64,000 nucleotides of DNA, from the NCBI GenBank assembly GCA_943787175.1, contig CALSLK010000028.1:1-64000 (forward strand). Reading direction: 5' to 3'. The notes beneath the pieces are model-generated. The model did not search any database. It was not told the DNA's origin and saw only the letters and a list, made by a program, of their open reading frames with translations. Positions 7,372-16,716 of this stretch are shown piece after piece. The position numbers were made by a program, and so were the translations under genes. Numbering within the stretch: the stretch's first letter is position 1; the number at the start of each line of letters is the position of its first letter. The stretch is from an uncultured Alphaproteobacteria bacterium (lineage in GTDB: Bacteria; Pseudomonadota; Alphaproteobacteria; SP197).

Positions 7372-8997
7372 GTGGCTGACTACGACTACATCATCATTGG
7401 TGCGGGCTCCGGCGGCGGTTCGCTGGCTGCCCGTTTGACCGAAGAGCCTGATATCCGCGTTCTCCTGCTCGAGGCCGGCGGTGAATCCAACCACTGGTCG
7501 ATCAGGATGCCGGCTGCGTTCGGCATGCATTTTCTGGGCGGCAAGTGGAACTGGTCTTATGAGTCCGTGCCCCAGAAGAACCTTGCCAACCGCAAGATTT
7601 ATCAACCGCGCGGCAAGGGCCTGGGTGGCTCTTCGGCGATCAACGGCATGGCCTATATTCGCGGCCACGCGCTTGATTACGAACGCTGGGCAGAGCAGGG
7701 GGCAACGGGCTGGTCCTACGCCGACGTGCTGCCCTATTTCAAACGGTGTGAAACCAACAGCCGTGGCGAGAATGCCTGGCGTGGCGGTTCTGGACCCGTG
7801 GCAACACAAAGCCTGCCCATCGCCGATCCCCTGAACCGGGCCTTTGTCGAAGCCGGTGTCGAGGCAGGTTATCTGCGTACCGAAGACGTCAACGGTTTCC
7901 AGCAGGAAGGCTTTGGTCCCTACGACATGAATGTCGACAAGGGCGTGCGCGCCAGCACGGCCCATGCCTACATCAACCCCGCCCGCAACCGTCCCAACCT
8001 GACCGTCAGGACCAAGGTCGTGGCGCAGCGCATCGTGATGGAAGGCAAACGTGCGGTCGGTGTCGAGATCAAGGCTGGTACCGGAACGCAAGTCCTGCGT
8101 GCCGAACGCGAGGTCATTGTTGCTGCCAGCGCCTTTTCCTCACCTCATCTGCTGATGCTCTCGGGCATTGGGCCAGCCGATCATCTGCGTCAACATGGTA
8201 TCTCGGTCATCCATGACCTTCCCGGCGTCGGCGGTAACCTGCAGGATCACCTTGAAGTGCATGTTCAGTGGGGCGGCGATATCGCGCATTCGCGCAACCG
8301 CTACGCCCGTCCTGTTCCCAAGGTCATGGCCGGTGCGCGCTGGTTCCTCTCCAGGGACGGGGTCTGTGCCTCCAACCAGGTCGAGGTCGGCGCCTTCACA
8401 CGCTCGACGCCTGACATGCCGCATCCCGATATCCAGTACCATTTCTTCCCGTTTCTGCTTGATGGCTGGGGTGCCAGCACGACACATGGTGGATTCTGCA
8501 TGTGTGTTGGTACCCTGCGCGAACACAGCCGTGGCACCGTGCGCCTGGCCTCGGCTGATCCGTCCGAACGTCCCCTGATCGATTTCAACTTTCTAGATGA
8601 TTCCCGTGACCTCGAAGACCTGCGGGCTTGTGTCCATCAGGCCCGCGACATTGCGTCGCAATCTGCCTTCGATCCCTTCCGTGCCGGAGCCGAAGACCCC
8701 TGGGCATCGGCCAGGAGCGATACCCAGATCGATCAGTTGATCCGCGAAACCGCAGAAAGCGCCTATCACCCTTCGGGAACCTGCAAGATGGGCACCGACC
8801 CCATGGCCGTGGTTGATCCGCAATGCCGGGTCCGCGGCATCGACGGGCTGCGTGTGGTCGACAGTTCCATCATGCCCAGCATCACCAGCGGAAACCTCAA
8901 CGCGCCCTCCATGATGATCGGTGAGAAAGCCGCCGACATCATTCTTGAACGCCCGCCTCTGGCGCCCTCGAACGCTGATTTCTTTGTCAGGGGCTGA
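7372..8997 (+). CDS. betA: Choline dehydrogenase (GMC oxidoreductase)
   Basis: A GMC flavoprotein of about 541 residues that oxidises choline to betaine aldehyde (and often on to betaine). The N-terminal DYDYIIIGAGSGGGSLAARL is the ADP-binding fold; GKGLGGSSAINGMAYIRG is GMC signature 1 and SPHLLMLSGIGPADHL is signature 2. The C-terminal YHPSGTCKMG carries the catalytic His, and SGNLNAPSMMIGEKA ends the FAD site. The GTG at 7372 sits about 8 nt after GGAGGG and is preferred over the GTG at 7357. With choline sulfatase upstream, choline is the expected substrate, though GMC members also use other alcohols. No betB or betI is visible in the window. Confidence 0.87.
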   Translation: MADYDYIIIGAGSGGGSLAARLTEEPDIRVLLLEAGGESNHWSIRMPAAFGMHFLGGKWNWSYESVPQKNLANRKIYQPRGKGLGGSSAINGMAYIRGHALDYERWAEQGATGWSYADVLPYFKRCETNSRGENAWRGGSGPVATQSLPIADPLNRAFVEAGVEAGYLRTEDVNGFQQEGFGPYDMNVDKGVRASTAHAYINPARNRPNLTVRTKVVAQRIVMEGKRAVGVEIKAGTGTQVLRAEREVIVAASAFSSPHLLMLSGIGPADHLRQHGISVIHDLPGVGGNLQDHLEVHVQWGGDIAHSRNRYARPVPKVMAGARWFLSRDGVCASNQVEVGAFTRSTPDMPHPDIQYHFFPFLLDGWGASTTHGGFCMCVGTLREHSRGTVRLASADPSERPLIDFNFLDDSRDLEDLRACVHQARDIASQSAFDPFRAGAEDPWASARSDTQIDQLIRETAESAYHPSGTCKMGTDPMAVVDPQCRVRGIDGLRVVDSSIMPSITSGNLNAPSMMIGEKAADIILERPPLAPSNADFFVRG

Positions 8998-9037
8998 TAG
9001 CGTAAGTTCTGATGCGGTAAGGGGGCACGTTCGGGGC

Positions 9038-9994
9038 ATGGAACTCAAGAAGGCTTGGCCAGCGGACAAGCGTGACGTGGTTCAGCGTGGGGGAGGCTCA
9101 GGCTGGCTTTACGTTGGCCTCGTCATCGGAATGCTGATGATCGGAGGAGGTCTTTTCCTCAACTCTGATCAGGGTAGTGCCTTGATTGCCGGAGCTCCCG
9201 AGATTCTTGCAGACCAACTGCCCGAATTCAGTGAAACGCCGGAAACGTCTGAAGAGATCGATCAAAGGTTCCGCGATGCCTCTGGCTCGGATAACTGGCC
9301 CGAAGCTCTTGAACACGCTACGACCTATGTCGATCGTTGGCCGGACGATTATTACGGTTATGTCATTCGCGGTTATGCGTCCTGGAACCTCGACGATTGC
9401 GGATCTGCGATCGTCGATTTCAACACGGTAAACGACCTCGCACCCAACTATTCTTATGCCTATTGGGCGCAATCCTTTTGTCAGTTGTTCCTTGGCAATG
9501 CGGTCAGCGCCGAAGAGAGCTCGCGGATGGCGTTAGAGACGGCGGGTGACAGCACCGATCGTTACCATGCAGATCTGTTGGCTGGATGGTTCGCGTACCG
9601 CAGCCGGGACTATGCAACGGCTGCCGCCTATTTTGAAAAGGCCGGGCGCTTCGACAACGCAAATTCACAGGCTCTTGTCGGTCAGTGGTTGTCCCTTTCC
9701 ATGGATGGCAAGACCGCCACTCATGTTCTTGATCAGACTCAAAAACAGAGTTCGAATCGCGACTGGTTGCTGGATCTTGCGCTGGATCTGTTCAGCGGAG
9801 ATCTCCCGGCTCACACCTTCCTGGAAGAAGCTGATCATGACCCCGCCGCCTATTTCTACCTTGCCCAATACCACCTGGTGCAGGGGCAAGCGGCAGAGGT
9901 AAGAGAAGCATTGGAGCAGGCCGCACAGGGTGCCTCGGCAACCTTCATCGAAGTTCCCATGGCGCGTCAGATGTTGCGTGATCGCAATGAATGA
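9038..9994 (+). CDS. Membrane-anchored TPR protein, coupled to a histidine kinase
   Basis: About 318 residues. One transmembrane helix near the N-terminus (WLYVGLVIGMLMIGGGLFL, ~residues 21-39) is followed by a region of tetratricopeptide-like helix pairs (WPEALEHATTYVDRWPDDYY; ATAAAYFEKAGRFDNANSQA; EVREALEQAAQGA). The basic N-terminus places most of the protein outside the cytoplasm. The start at 9038 (MELKKAWP) gives this topology; the track start at 8921 lies inside betA. The last codons overlap the kinase start as ATGAATGA, so the two proteins are probably made together. The function is unknown; scaffold or sensor partner of the kinase is inference. Confidence 0.65.
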   Translation: MELKKAWPADKRDVVQRGGGSGWLYVGLVIGMLMIGGGLFLNSDQGSALIAGAPEILADQLPEFSETPETSEEIDQRFRDASGSDNWPEALEHATTYVDRWPDDYYGYVIRGYASWNLDDCGSAIVDFNTVNDLAPNYSYAYWAQSFCQLFLGNAVSAEESSRMALETAGDSTDRYHADLLAGWFAYRSRDYATAAAYFEKAGRFDNANSQALVGQWLSLSMDGKTATHVLDQTQKQSSNRDWLLDLALDLFSGDLPAHTFLEEADHDPAAYFYLAQYHLVQGQAAEVREALEQAAQGASATFIEVPMARQMLRDRNE

Positions 9995-11510
9995 CGTGCC
10001 CGCCACCGATGGTCGTGGAGATATCTTCCAGCAGATTTTCGAATATGCCGGTGTCGGCATCTATCAGACCTCGACGGATGGTCGCTTGCTACGTGCCAAC
10101 CAGAAGGTCGCTGACATGGCCGGATATGCGAGCCCGCAGGAGTTTATCGACGCTATCGATGACGTTGCAGCCCAGATCTATGTTGATCCCACCGCCCGGC
10201 AGCGCTTCCTCGCGTTGATCGAGCGTGACGGTCATGTCAGAAATTTTGTGGCGCGGATTCGCCGCCGTGACGGCACGGAAAGCTGGTGCAGTGAAGCTGC
10301 CATGCCGATCCGTGACGAGGATGGAAACACGCTCTACTTCGTGGGCACATCGGTTGATATCAATGAAATCGTCAGGCTTCAGGAAGCGCTGGATGAAGCC
10401 GGCGGCAGCTATCGCGACATCTTCGAGAATGCCAACATCGGCATCTATCGGTCATCGCCGGATGGCAGGCAGTTGTGCGCCAACCCGGCGTTGGCGCACC
10501 TCAATGGTTATTCGACCGAGCAGGAACAGCTTGATGCCGTGAACGACATTGCTGCGGAATGGTATGTTGATCCTTATCGCCGCGATGCGTTCAAGGAGGT
10601 CCTTGATCGTGACGGGCGTGTCGACAGTTTCGAATCTGAAATCTTCGCGCACAAAACTCGCAAGCGGCTCTGGATCTCCGAGAATGCCTGGGTCGTGCGC
10701 GACGACGCGGGCCAGATTCTCTATTACGAAGGCACCGTTCAGGACATCAGCGAACGCAGGCTTGCTGAACAGGATCTTGAAGTTGCACGCCTTGCAGTGG
10801 AAGCCTCGAGCCTCGCAAAATCAGAGTTTCTGGCCAACATGAGCCACGAATTGCGCACGCCGCTCAATGCCGTCATCGGTTTCTCCGACATCATGTTGCG
10901 CGAGATGTTCGGGCCCATCGGCACCGAGCGTTATCGCGGCTATCTGCGTGACATCAACGACAGCGCGCATCTTCTTTTGCGCCTCATCGAGGATATCCTT
11001 GATGTCGCCAAGGCTGAGTCAGGCAAAATGGAGATCGAAGAGGAAATCATCGACCTCTTCCACATCGCCACCGACAGTATTCGCCTAATCGCTCTGCGCG
11101 CAGAATCAAGTCAGGTGGTCGTGGTCAACGAACTTGAAGAAGGGCGTATCCGGTTACTGGGTGATGCGCGGCGCTTCCGTCAGATCGCACTCAACCTCAT
11201 CTCCAATGCCGTGAAATTCTCCAACAAAAATGGCCAGGTCATCATCGATGCACAAATTGATGATGAGGGCCGCGCCTGTTTCTCGGTCCGTGATAACGGA
11301 ATTGGCATCGTTGAGAAGGATATTCCGCTCGCATTTGAACCTTTCGTGCAACTCGCCGGACCCGGGCGAGCACAGGAAGGCACCGGCCTGGGGCTGTCTC
11401 TGACGCGCACCTTTGCGGAACTGCACGGCGGCACGCTTGAGCTCCAGAGCGAGCCGGGGGAGGGTACCACCGTAACGGTCCGGATTCCTGCCCATCGCGT
11501 TGTGCTCTAG
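9987..11510 (+). CDS. PAS-PAS sensor histidine kinase
   Basis: A soluble histidine kinase of about 507 residues. Two PAS domains (~residues 10-130 and ~135-250) share the same pattern, GVGIYQTSTDGRLLRANQKV and NIGIYRSSPDGRQLCANPAL, each followed by a PAC-type stretch. The HisKA H-box is NMSHELRTPLNAVIGFSDIM. The HATPase has the N-box LNLISNAVKFS, G1 DNGIGI and G2 GTGLGLSL. There are no transmembrane segments. The start ATG at 9987 overlaps the TPR gene stop by 8 nt, implying translational coupling. No response regulator lies next to it, so it may act on an unlinked regulator. The duplicated PAS units look like an internal tandem duplication. Confidence 0.88.
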   Translation: MNDVPATDGRGDIFQQIFEYAGVGIYQTSTDGRLLRANQKVADMAGYASPQEFIDAIDDVAAQIYVDPTARQRFLALIERDGHVRNFVARIRRRDGTESWCSEAAMPIRDEDGNTLYFVGTSVDINEIVRLQEALDEAGGSYRDIFENANIGIYRSSPDGRQLCANPALAHLNGYSTEQEQLDAVNDIAAEWYVDPYRRDAFKEVLDRDGRVDSFESEIFAHKTRKRLWISENAWVVRDDAGQILYYEGTVQDISERRLAEQDLEVARLAVEASSLAKSEFLANMSHELRTPLNAVIGFSDIMLREMFGPIGTERYRGYLRDINDSAHLLLRLIEDILDVAKAESGKMEIEEEIIDLFHIATDSIRLIALRAESSQVVVVNELEEGRIRLLGDARRFRQIALNLISNAVKFSNKNGQVIIDAQIDDEGRACFSVRDNGIGIVEKDIPLAFEPFVQLAGPGRAQEGTGLGLSLTRTFAELHGGTLELQSEPGEGTTVTVRIPAHRVVL

Positions 11511-11518
11511 GCCTCGGC

Positions 11519-13015
11519 ATGCGTGTTCTGCTTGCTGAATTCGCCCATGAAAGCAACAGCTTTGCCACGCCGGTAACGGGTCGCAATCGGTTCGAGCAGA
11601 GCGAACTGATCTATGGCGATGCTGTCATCGAAGCCCATCGCGGCAAGGGAACGGTGTTGGGTGGCATGATCGACGGCCTGCAACAGCATGGTCATCAGCT
11701 CATCCCCGTATTTGCCGCTTCGGCTCCGCCTTCCGGACCGGTCGACGCAGCCTTTTTCGATACCCTTCTTGCCGACCTGGTGCGGGCCGCAGAACAGCAT
11801 AAACCGGATGGGGTCTTGCTGAGCCTGCATGGCGGCATGTCGGTCAGTGAGGACGGCAGGCCCGACGTCATCGATGATCCGGAAGGCGCGATCGCGGCTT
11901 CCCTGCGGCGCGTCCTCGGGCCTGGCGTGCCCCTGAGCGTCGTGATGGACCTTCATTCCGACACAACCGACAGGCTTCTCAAAGCCATCGATATCTCTCT
12001 GGCCTTCAACGAGGAGCCACATCGTGATGGTGCCGAGCGTGGGTACGAGATGGCTGGATTTATCGATGCTCTGGGCCGGGGGACGCTCAAAGCGGCTCAG
12101 GCACGCATCCGTGCGCCGATGTTGTTGCCTGCCATCAACATGGCAACCGATCAGGGGCCCATGGCCGACCTGCACCAGATGCGCCGTGAGCAGGAATGCC
12201 TGCCGGGCGTGCTCGATGTCTCCATTCATGCCGGCTTCTATGGCTCGGACCAGTCGCAGGCAGGTTTCAGCGTGGTTTGCACCACCAACGGCGATCGGGA
12301 ACTGGCGCATAGGGTTGCTGCTGATCTTGCCCGGGAAGCCTGGAACATGCGCGAGGCATTCCTGATGGAGCTCGTGCGACCCGCTGATGGCGTGGCGCGT
12401 GCTCTGTCAGAACAGCGCACGATTGCGCTGGTTGATGAAGCCGATGACCCCGCAGGGGGCGGCGCCTGTGATGGAGTGGAGCTTTTGCGTGCCATGATTG
12501 AGGGCGGCATCACATCGGGCGGCGTTTCCACGGTGTTTGACCCTGAAACCGTCAATCGCATGGCAGAGGTTGGCCTGGGTGCTGAACTGGATGTCACGCT
12601 TGGTGCAAGAACCGATCTGTTTCACGGGAAACCGCTGTCCTGCCGGGGGAGGGTGCGCCTCCTGACTGATCAGCCCGTGCCAAAGGATGGCTGGTCCAGC
12701 CGAATGTCACATGCTGGTCTCATTGGTGTCCTCGATATCGGCGGCATCCTGGTCATTGTGACGCAGCGGCGTCTGGTGTCAGAGAACATCGATCTGTTCG
12801 ACCACCTGGGCTTTGACGTCAGGGTCATGCAAGCCGTTGTTTTCAAAGGCCTAACTCTGCATGTGCGGCAGGCACTCAAGGGCAAGATATCCGTCTTTCT
12901 TCCCGTTGACGGGCTCGGTGTAACCCACCCGGATGTTACCAGGCTGGGTCCTTACCAACGCCTGATACGGCCGTGCTGGCCGTTTGATCCCCAAACGACC
13001 TTCCAAATTCCCTGA
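11519..13015 (+). CDS. M81 family metallopeptidase (MlrC-like)
   Basis: A protein of about 498 residues in the microcystinase C (MlrC)/M81 family. The N-terminal MRVLLAEFAHESNSFATP, the LLSLHGGMSVSEDGRPDVID block and VVMDLHSDTTDR carry the expected His/Asp/Glu zinc-ligand candidates, and the C-terminal domain has the family's DEADDPAGGGACDG loop. MlrC cleaves linearised microcystin products in sphingomonads, but most homologues sit in ordinary alphaproteobacteria and probably act on other small peptides or amides. It starts 8 nt after the kinase stop, so it may be in the same transcript. Substrate is unknown. Confidence 0.85.
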   Translation: MRVLLAEFAHESNSFATPVTGRNRFEQSELIYGDAVIEAHRGKGTVLGGMIDGLQQHGHQLIPVFAASAPPSGPVDAAFFDTLLADLVRAAEQHKPDGVLLSLHGGMSVSEDGRPDVIDDPEGAIAASLRRVLGPGVPLSVVMDLHSDTTDRLLKAIDISLAFNEEPHRDGAERGYEMAGFIDALGRGTLKAAQARIRAPMLLPAINMATDQGPMADLHQMRREQECLPGVLDVSIHAGFYGSDQSQAGFSVVCTTNGDRELAHRVAADLAREAWNMREAFLMELVRPADGVARALSEQRTIALVDEADDPAGGGACDGVELLRAMIEGGITSGGVSTVFDPETVNRMAEVGLGAELDVTLGARTDLFHGKPLSCRGRVRLLTDQPVPKDGWSSRMSHAGLIGVLDIGGILVIVTQRRLVSENIDLFDHLGFDVRVMQAVVFKGLTLHVRQALKGKISVFLPVDGLGVTHPDVTRLGPYQRLIRPCWPFDPQTTFQIP

Positions 13016-13113
13016 AACCGTTGGTCATCATGGCATAGGGGCTTGCACCCAGGCGCTTCCCCGATCAACCTGCGCTCTTCGCCGCCAAGCGTTGTAGCCA
13101 TGCCTGCCTCAGT

Positions 13114-15978
13114 GTGAACGCGGCACTGTTTGATCTGGAGTCCTTTGTGTCGGACGACCAACGCCGCCTGGAACGCCGCATTGCCGAAATGCCACCTGTC
13201 GCCGACGAGATCGTCACGACGACCTGCTATATGTGCGCCTGCCGCTGTGGCATCCGCGTACACAAGAAGGAAGGCAAGCCGGTTTACATCGATGGCAACC
13301 GCGACCACCCCGTGAACAAGGGTGTGTTGTGCGGAAAGGGCGCAGCCGGCTTGATGAGCCATCGCTCACCTGCGCGCCTGACGACCCCGCTCAAACGCGT
13401 CGGTGCACGTGGTGAAAACGCCTTTGAACCGATCTCCTGGGAAGAAGCGCTCGATCTTGCGGTTTCCTGGCTCAAGCCCATCCGTGATGACGATCCGCGC
13501 AAGCTGGCGCTCTTCACCGGCAGGGATCAGAGTCAGGCCTTCACCGGTTGGTGGGCATCACAGTTCGGCACGCCCAATTACGCTGCCCATGGCGGCTTCT
13601 GTTCCGTCAACATGGCAGCCGCCGGGCTTTACACCACCGGCGGTTCGTTCTGGGAGTTCGGTGAGCCCGATTGGGAACGTACCGAATATCTGGTGCTGTT
13701 TGGTGTGGCTGAAGATCACGCCAGCAACCCGCTCAAGATCGGTCTGGGCAAGCTCAAGGAACGCGGGGTCAAGATCCTCTCGATCAATCCTGTCCGTACG
13801 GGTTATTCGGCGATTGCCGATGAATGGGTCGGCATCACGCCGGGCACCGATGGCCAGCTCGTCATGGCAATTTGCCACGAGTTGCTGCGCACGGGGCGCG
13901 TCGATCTCGATTATCTCATTCGCTACACGAACGCGCCCTGGCTGATTATCCAGGATCCCGGTGCTGTTGATGACGGCCTGGCCGCGCGCGACGACAACGG
14001 AACGCCTCTGGTCTGGGATCGCAAGCGCGATAGGGCCGTGCCGTCTGATGACCCGGACGCCGCCCCCGCCATGAAAGGCGAAGTGACGTTGCCTGACGGC
14101 AGGAAGGCGGTACCGGCCTTCGAACTCATCGCACGGCGTTGCCTGGATGATGCCTATACGCCTGAAAAGGCGGCCGAAGGCACAGGCATGGATGCTGCTG
14201 ACATCCGGCGTATTGCCGACGAACTGGCAGAAGCCGCCTTCGAGCGTGAAGTCGTGATCGAGCAGCCCTGGACCGATAGCTGGGGCCGCAAACACGATCG
14301 CATGGTCGGGCGCCCCGTCAGCATGCATGCCATGCGCGGCATCTCGGCACATTCCAACGGCTTCCACACCTGTCGCTCGATCCACATTCTCCAGTTGCTG
14401 TTGGGCAGTGTGGATACCCCCGGCGGTCATCGCTACAAGCCACCATTCCCCCGCCATATCCCGTGCCCTGCCAAGCCGACCGGCAAGCCTGACCAGATCG
14501 TCTCCTGCCAGGCCATGCCCGGCATGCCGCTGGGTTTCCCCGGCGGACCCGAAGATCTGTTGCTGGAAGACGACGGTACGGCGGTGCGTATCGACAAGGC
14601 CTATTCCTGGGATGCGCCGCTTGCCATTCACGGCATGATGCACAGTGTCATTTCCAATGCCTGGAAGGGTGATCCCTATAAGATCGACACGCTCTTCATG
14701 TTCATGGCCAACATGGCCTGGAACTCGGCCATGAACACGCCGGGCACCCTCGACATGCTGACCGATGTCGATCCCGAAACCGGCGATTACAAGATTCCCC
14801 ACATCATCTATTCCGACGCCTATCAGTCCGAGATGGTGGCCTATGCCGATCTGGTCTTTCCCGATACGACCTATCTGGAGCGCTGGGACTGCATCTCGCT
14901 GTTGGATCGTCCCATCAGTGACCCCGACGCCATGGCGGACGCCATCCGCCAGCCCGTGGTGGAGCCCGACCGCAATGTGCGCCCGTTTCAGGATGTCTTG
15001 TTGGAACTGGGCCATCGTCTGGAGCTTCAGGGACTCACGGCAGAAGACGGCTCGGCGAAATATCCCGGCGGTTATTCCGATTACCTCGTCAACCACCTGC
15101 GCAAGCCCAATGTCGGCTCGCTGGCGGGCTTCCGCGGCGAAGACGGAGACCAGGCCGGCAAGGGCGCAGTCAATCCCGACCAGCTCGATGCCTATATCGC
15201 CAATGGTTGCCATTGGCGTCATGAGCTGGGTGAGGGGCACCGGTTCTTCAAGTTCGCGAACGCCGGTTATCTCGAGGAAGCCAAGAGCCTGGGCCTGATC
15301 GACAACGCCAGTCCCATCGTCATGCAGATCTACAGTGAGGAACTCCAGAAGTTCCGTCTGGCCGCCCAGGGCCATGGCAAGCAGCAACCGCCCGACAGCG
15401 AACGCAAGCGCATCGAGACCTATTTCGATCCCCTGCCGCTCTGGTATCCGCCGTTCGAGCAGGAAAGCGAAACCTATCCGCTCCACGCCATCACCCAGCG
15501 CCCCATGGCGATGTATCATAGTTGGGGTTCGCAGAACTCCTGGCTGCGTCAGATTCACGGCTGGAACCGTCTCCATATCGGTCGTGCCGTGGCAGAACGT
15601 GAAGGGCTTGCCGAGGACGAATGGGCCTGGGTCGAAAGCCGTCACGGCAAGATCAAGGCGCGCATCGCGATCACCGACGGCGTGAACCCCAATACGATCT
15701 GGACCTGGAACGCCATCGGTAAACGCTCGGGCGCCTGGGCGCTGGCTGCTGATGCCGCAGAAGCCATGGACGGGTTTCTGTTGAACCATCTGATCGATGA
15801 TCTGCTGCCGCCACGCGAAGACGGCTACCGCTATTCGAACTCTGATCCGGTGACAGGGCAGGCGGCCTGGTATGATCTCACGGTCAAGGTGACCCGTGCT
15901 GATCAGGGGCCCTCGGTCAGTGAGCCGCACTTTGTGACGCTCAAGGACGGTGCATCTGTTGTGGGAGAAAAATCATGA
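13114..15978 (+). CDS. soeA: Sulfite dehydrogenase molybdopterin subunit (SoeA-like)
   Basis: A molybdopterin oxidoreductase of about 954 residues, the size of SoeA. The N-terminal [4Fe-4S] site is TTCYMCACRCGIRVHK with the fourth Cys in GVLCGKGAAGL. There is no twin-arginine signal, which fits the cytoplasm-facing SoeABC enzyme of Allochromatium and Ruegeria that oxidises sulfite to sulfate and feeds the quinone pool. The C-terminal region (SWGSQNSWLRQIHGWNRLH; ESRHGKIKARIAITDGV) is the MGD-binding end domain. The GTG at 13114 is the first in-frame start after a stop. It is followed by a 4Fe-4S subunit overlapping by ATGA and a DmsC-like anchor, the exact soeABC order. The substrate call rests on this architecture; a related polysulfide or DMSO-type reaction cannot be excluded. 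Confidence 0.83.
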   Translation: MNAALFDLESFVSDDQRRLERRIAEMPPVADEIVTTTCYMCACRCGIRVHKKEGKPVYIDGNRDHPVNKGVLCGKGAAGLMSHRSPARLTTPLKRVGARGENAFEPISWEEALDLAVSWLKPIRDDDPRKLALFTGRDQSQAFTGWWASQFGTPNYAAHGGFCSVNMAAAGLYTTGGSFWEFGEPDWERTEYLVLFGVAEDHASNPLKIGLGKLKERGVKILSINPVRTGYSAIADEWVGITPGTDGQLVMAICHELLRTGRVDLDYLIRYTNAPWLIIQDPGAVDDGLAARDDNGTPLVWDRKRDRAVPSDDPDAAPAMKGEVTLPDGRKAVPAFELIARRCLDDAYTPEKAAEGTGMDAADIRRIADELAEAAFEREVVIEQPWTDSWGRKHDRMVGRPVSMHAMRGISAHSNGFHTCRSIHILQLLLGSVDTPGGHRYKPPFPRHIPCPAKPTGKPDQIVSCQAMPGMPLGFPGGPEDLLLEDDGTAVRIDKAYSWDAPLAIHGMMHSVISNAWKGDPYKIDTLFMFMANMAWNSAMNTPGTLDMLTDVDPETGDYKIPHIIYSDAYQSEMVAYADLVFPDTTYLERWDCISLLDRPISDPDAMADAIRQPVVEPDRNVRPFQDVLLELGHRLELQGLTAEDGSAKYPGGYSDYLVNHLRKPNVGSLAGFRGEDGDQAGKGAVNPDQLDAYIANGCHWRHELGEGHRFFKFANAGYLEEAKSLGLIDNASPIVMQIYSEELQKFRLAAQGHGKQQPPDSERKRIETYFDPLPLWYPPFEQESETYPLHAITQRPMAMYHSWGSQNSWLRQIHGWNRLHIGRAVAEREGLAEDEWAWVESRHGKIKARIAITDGVNPNTIWTWNAIGKRSGAWALAADAAEAMDGFLLNHLIDDLLPPREDGYRYSNSDPVTGQAAWYDLTVKVTRADQGPSVSEPHFVTLKDGASVVGEKS

Positions 15979-16712
15979 CAATGTTGCCCGCAAGCACTGA
16001 GAAGAAACTAGGCCTCGTCATTGATCTTGATATCTGCGTGGGCTGTCATGCCTGTGCCGTGGCCTGCAAGTCCTGGAACTCGACCGGGACGGCCGCACCG
16101 CTCAGCGACATCACGCCTTATGGCGCCGAAGCAACCGGTACCTGGCTCAACCGTATCCATTCGTTCGAGGTTGATGACGGAGAGGGCGGCTTTACGCTCC
16201 ATTTTCCGCGTTCATGCCTTCATTGCGACGATGCGCCCTGCGTTCCCGTCTGCCCGACCGGCGCTTCCTACAAGCGTGAGAAGGACGGCATTGTCCTGGT
16301 TGATGAAGACCTGTGCATCGGTTGTGGCCTGTGCGCGTGGTCGTGTCCCTATGGTGCGCGCGAGCTCGACGACGGCACCGGAACCATGAAGAAATGCACG
16401 CTGTGTGTTGACCGCATCGAGAACGACGATCTTGAAGAAATCGATCGCGTGCCTGCCTGTGTGAAGACGTGCCCGACCTCTGCCCGCCATTTTGGCGACC
16501 TTGGTGATCCTAACTCTGAAGTCTCACTGCTGGTTGCCGCGCGCGACGGTGTTGCGTTGATGCCTGAAAGCGGTGCCAAACCGGTCAATCGTTACCTGCC
16601 CCCGCGCAGCCGGCATCCCGAGCGGCCCTCTGCTCCTGCCCGCGCGCGGACCGAAGACACCAGTGGTGCCACCGGATTTCTGGCCTGGCTCGACCAGGCA
16701 TTATCGGACTGA
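15975..16712 (+). CDS. soeB: Sulfite dehydrogenase iron-sulfur subunit (SoeB-like)
   Basis: A DmsB-type electron-transfer subunit of 245 residues with four cysteine clusters: CVGCHACAVACKSWNSTG, CLHCDDAPCVPVCPTGASYK, CIGCGLCAWSCPYGARE and CTLC...CVKTCPTSARHFGD, enough for four [4Fe-4S] centres. It passes electrons from the molybdenum subunit to the membrane anchor. The start codon overlaps the soeA stop (ATGA), showing translational coupling. The C-terminal tail is proline- and arginine-rich and unstructured by eye. Confidence 0.88.
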   Translation: MTMLPASTEKKLGLVIDLDICVGCHACAVACKSWNSTGTAAPLSDITPYGAEATGTWLNRIHSFEVDDGEGGFTLHFPRSCLHCDDAPCVPVCPTGASYKREKDGIVLVDEDLCIGCGLCAWSCPYGARELDDGTGTMKKCTLCVDRIENDDLEEIDRVPACVKTCPTSARHFGDLGDPNSEVSLLVAARDGVALMPESGAKPVNRYLPPRSRHPERPSAPARARTEDTSGATGFLAWLDQALSD

Positions 16713-16716
16713 AGCG

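Noticed and set aside
9740-9765. GTTCGAATC-like tRNA T-loop motif
   Set aside because: It lies inside the TPR gene in frame and no acceptor or anticodon stems surround it.
13558-15930. 790-aa minus-strand ORF
   Set aside because: It is the shadow of soeA, whose plus-strand translation has clear molybdopterin oxidoreductase motifs.
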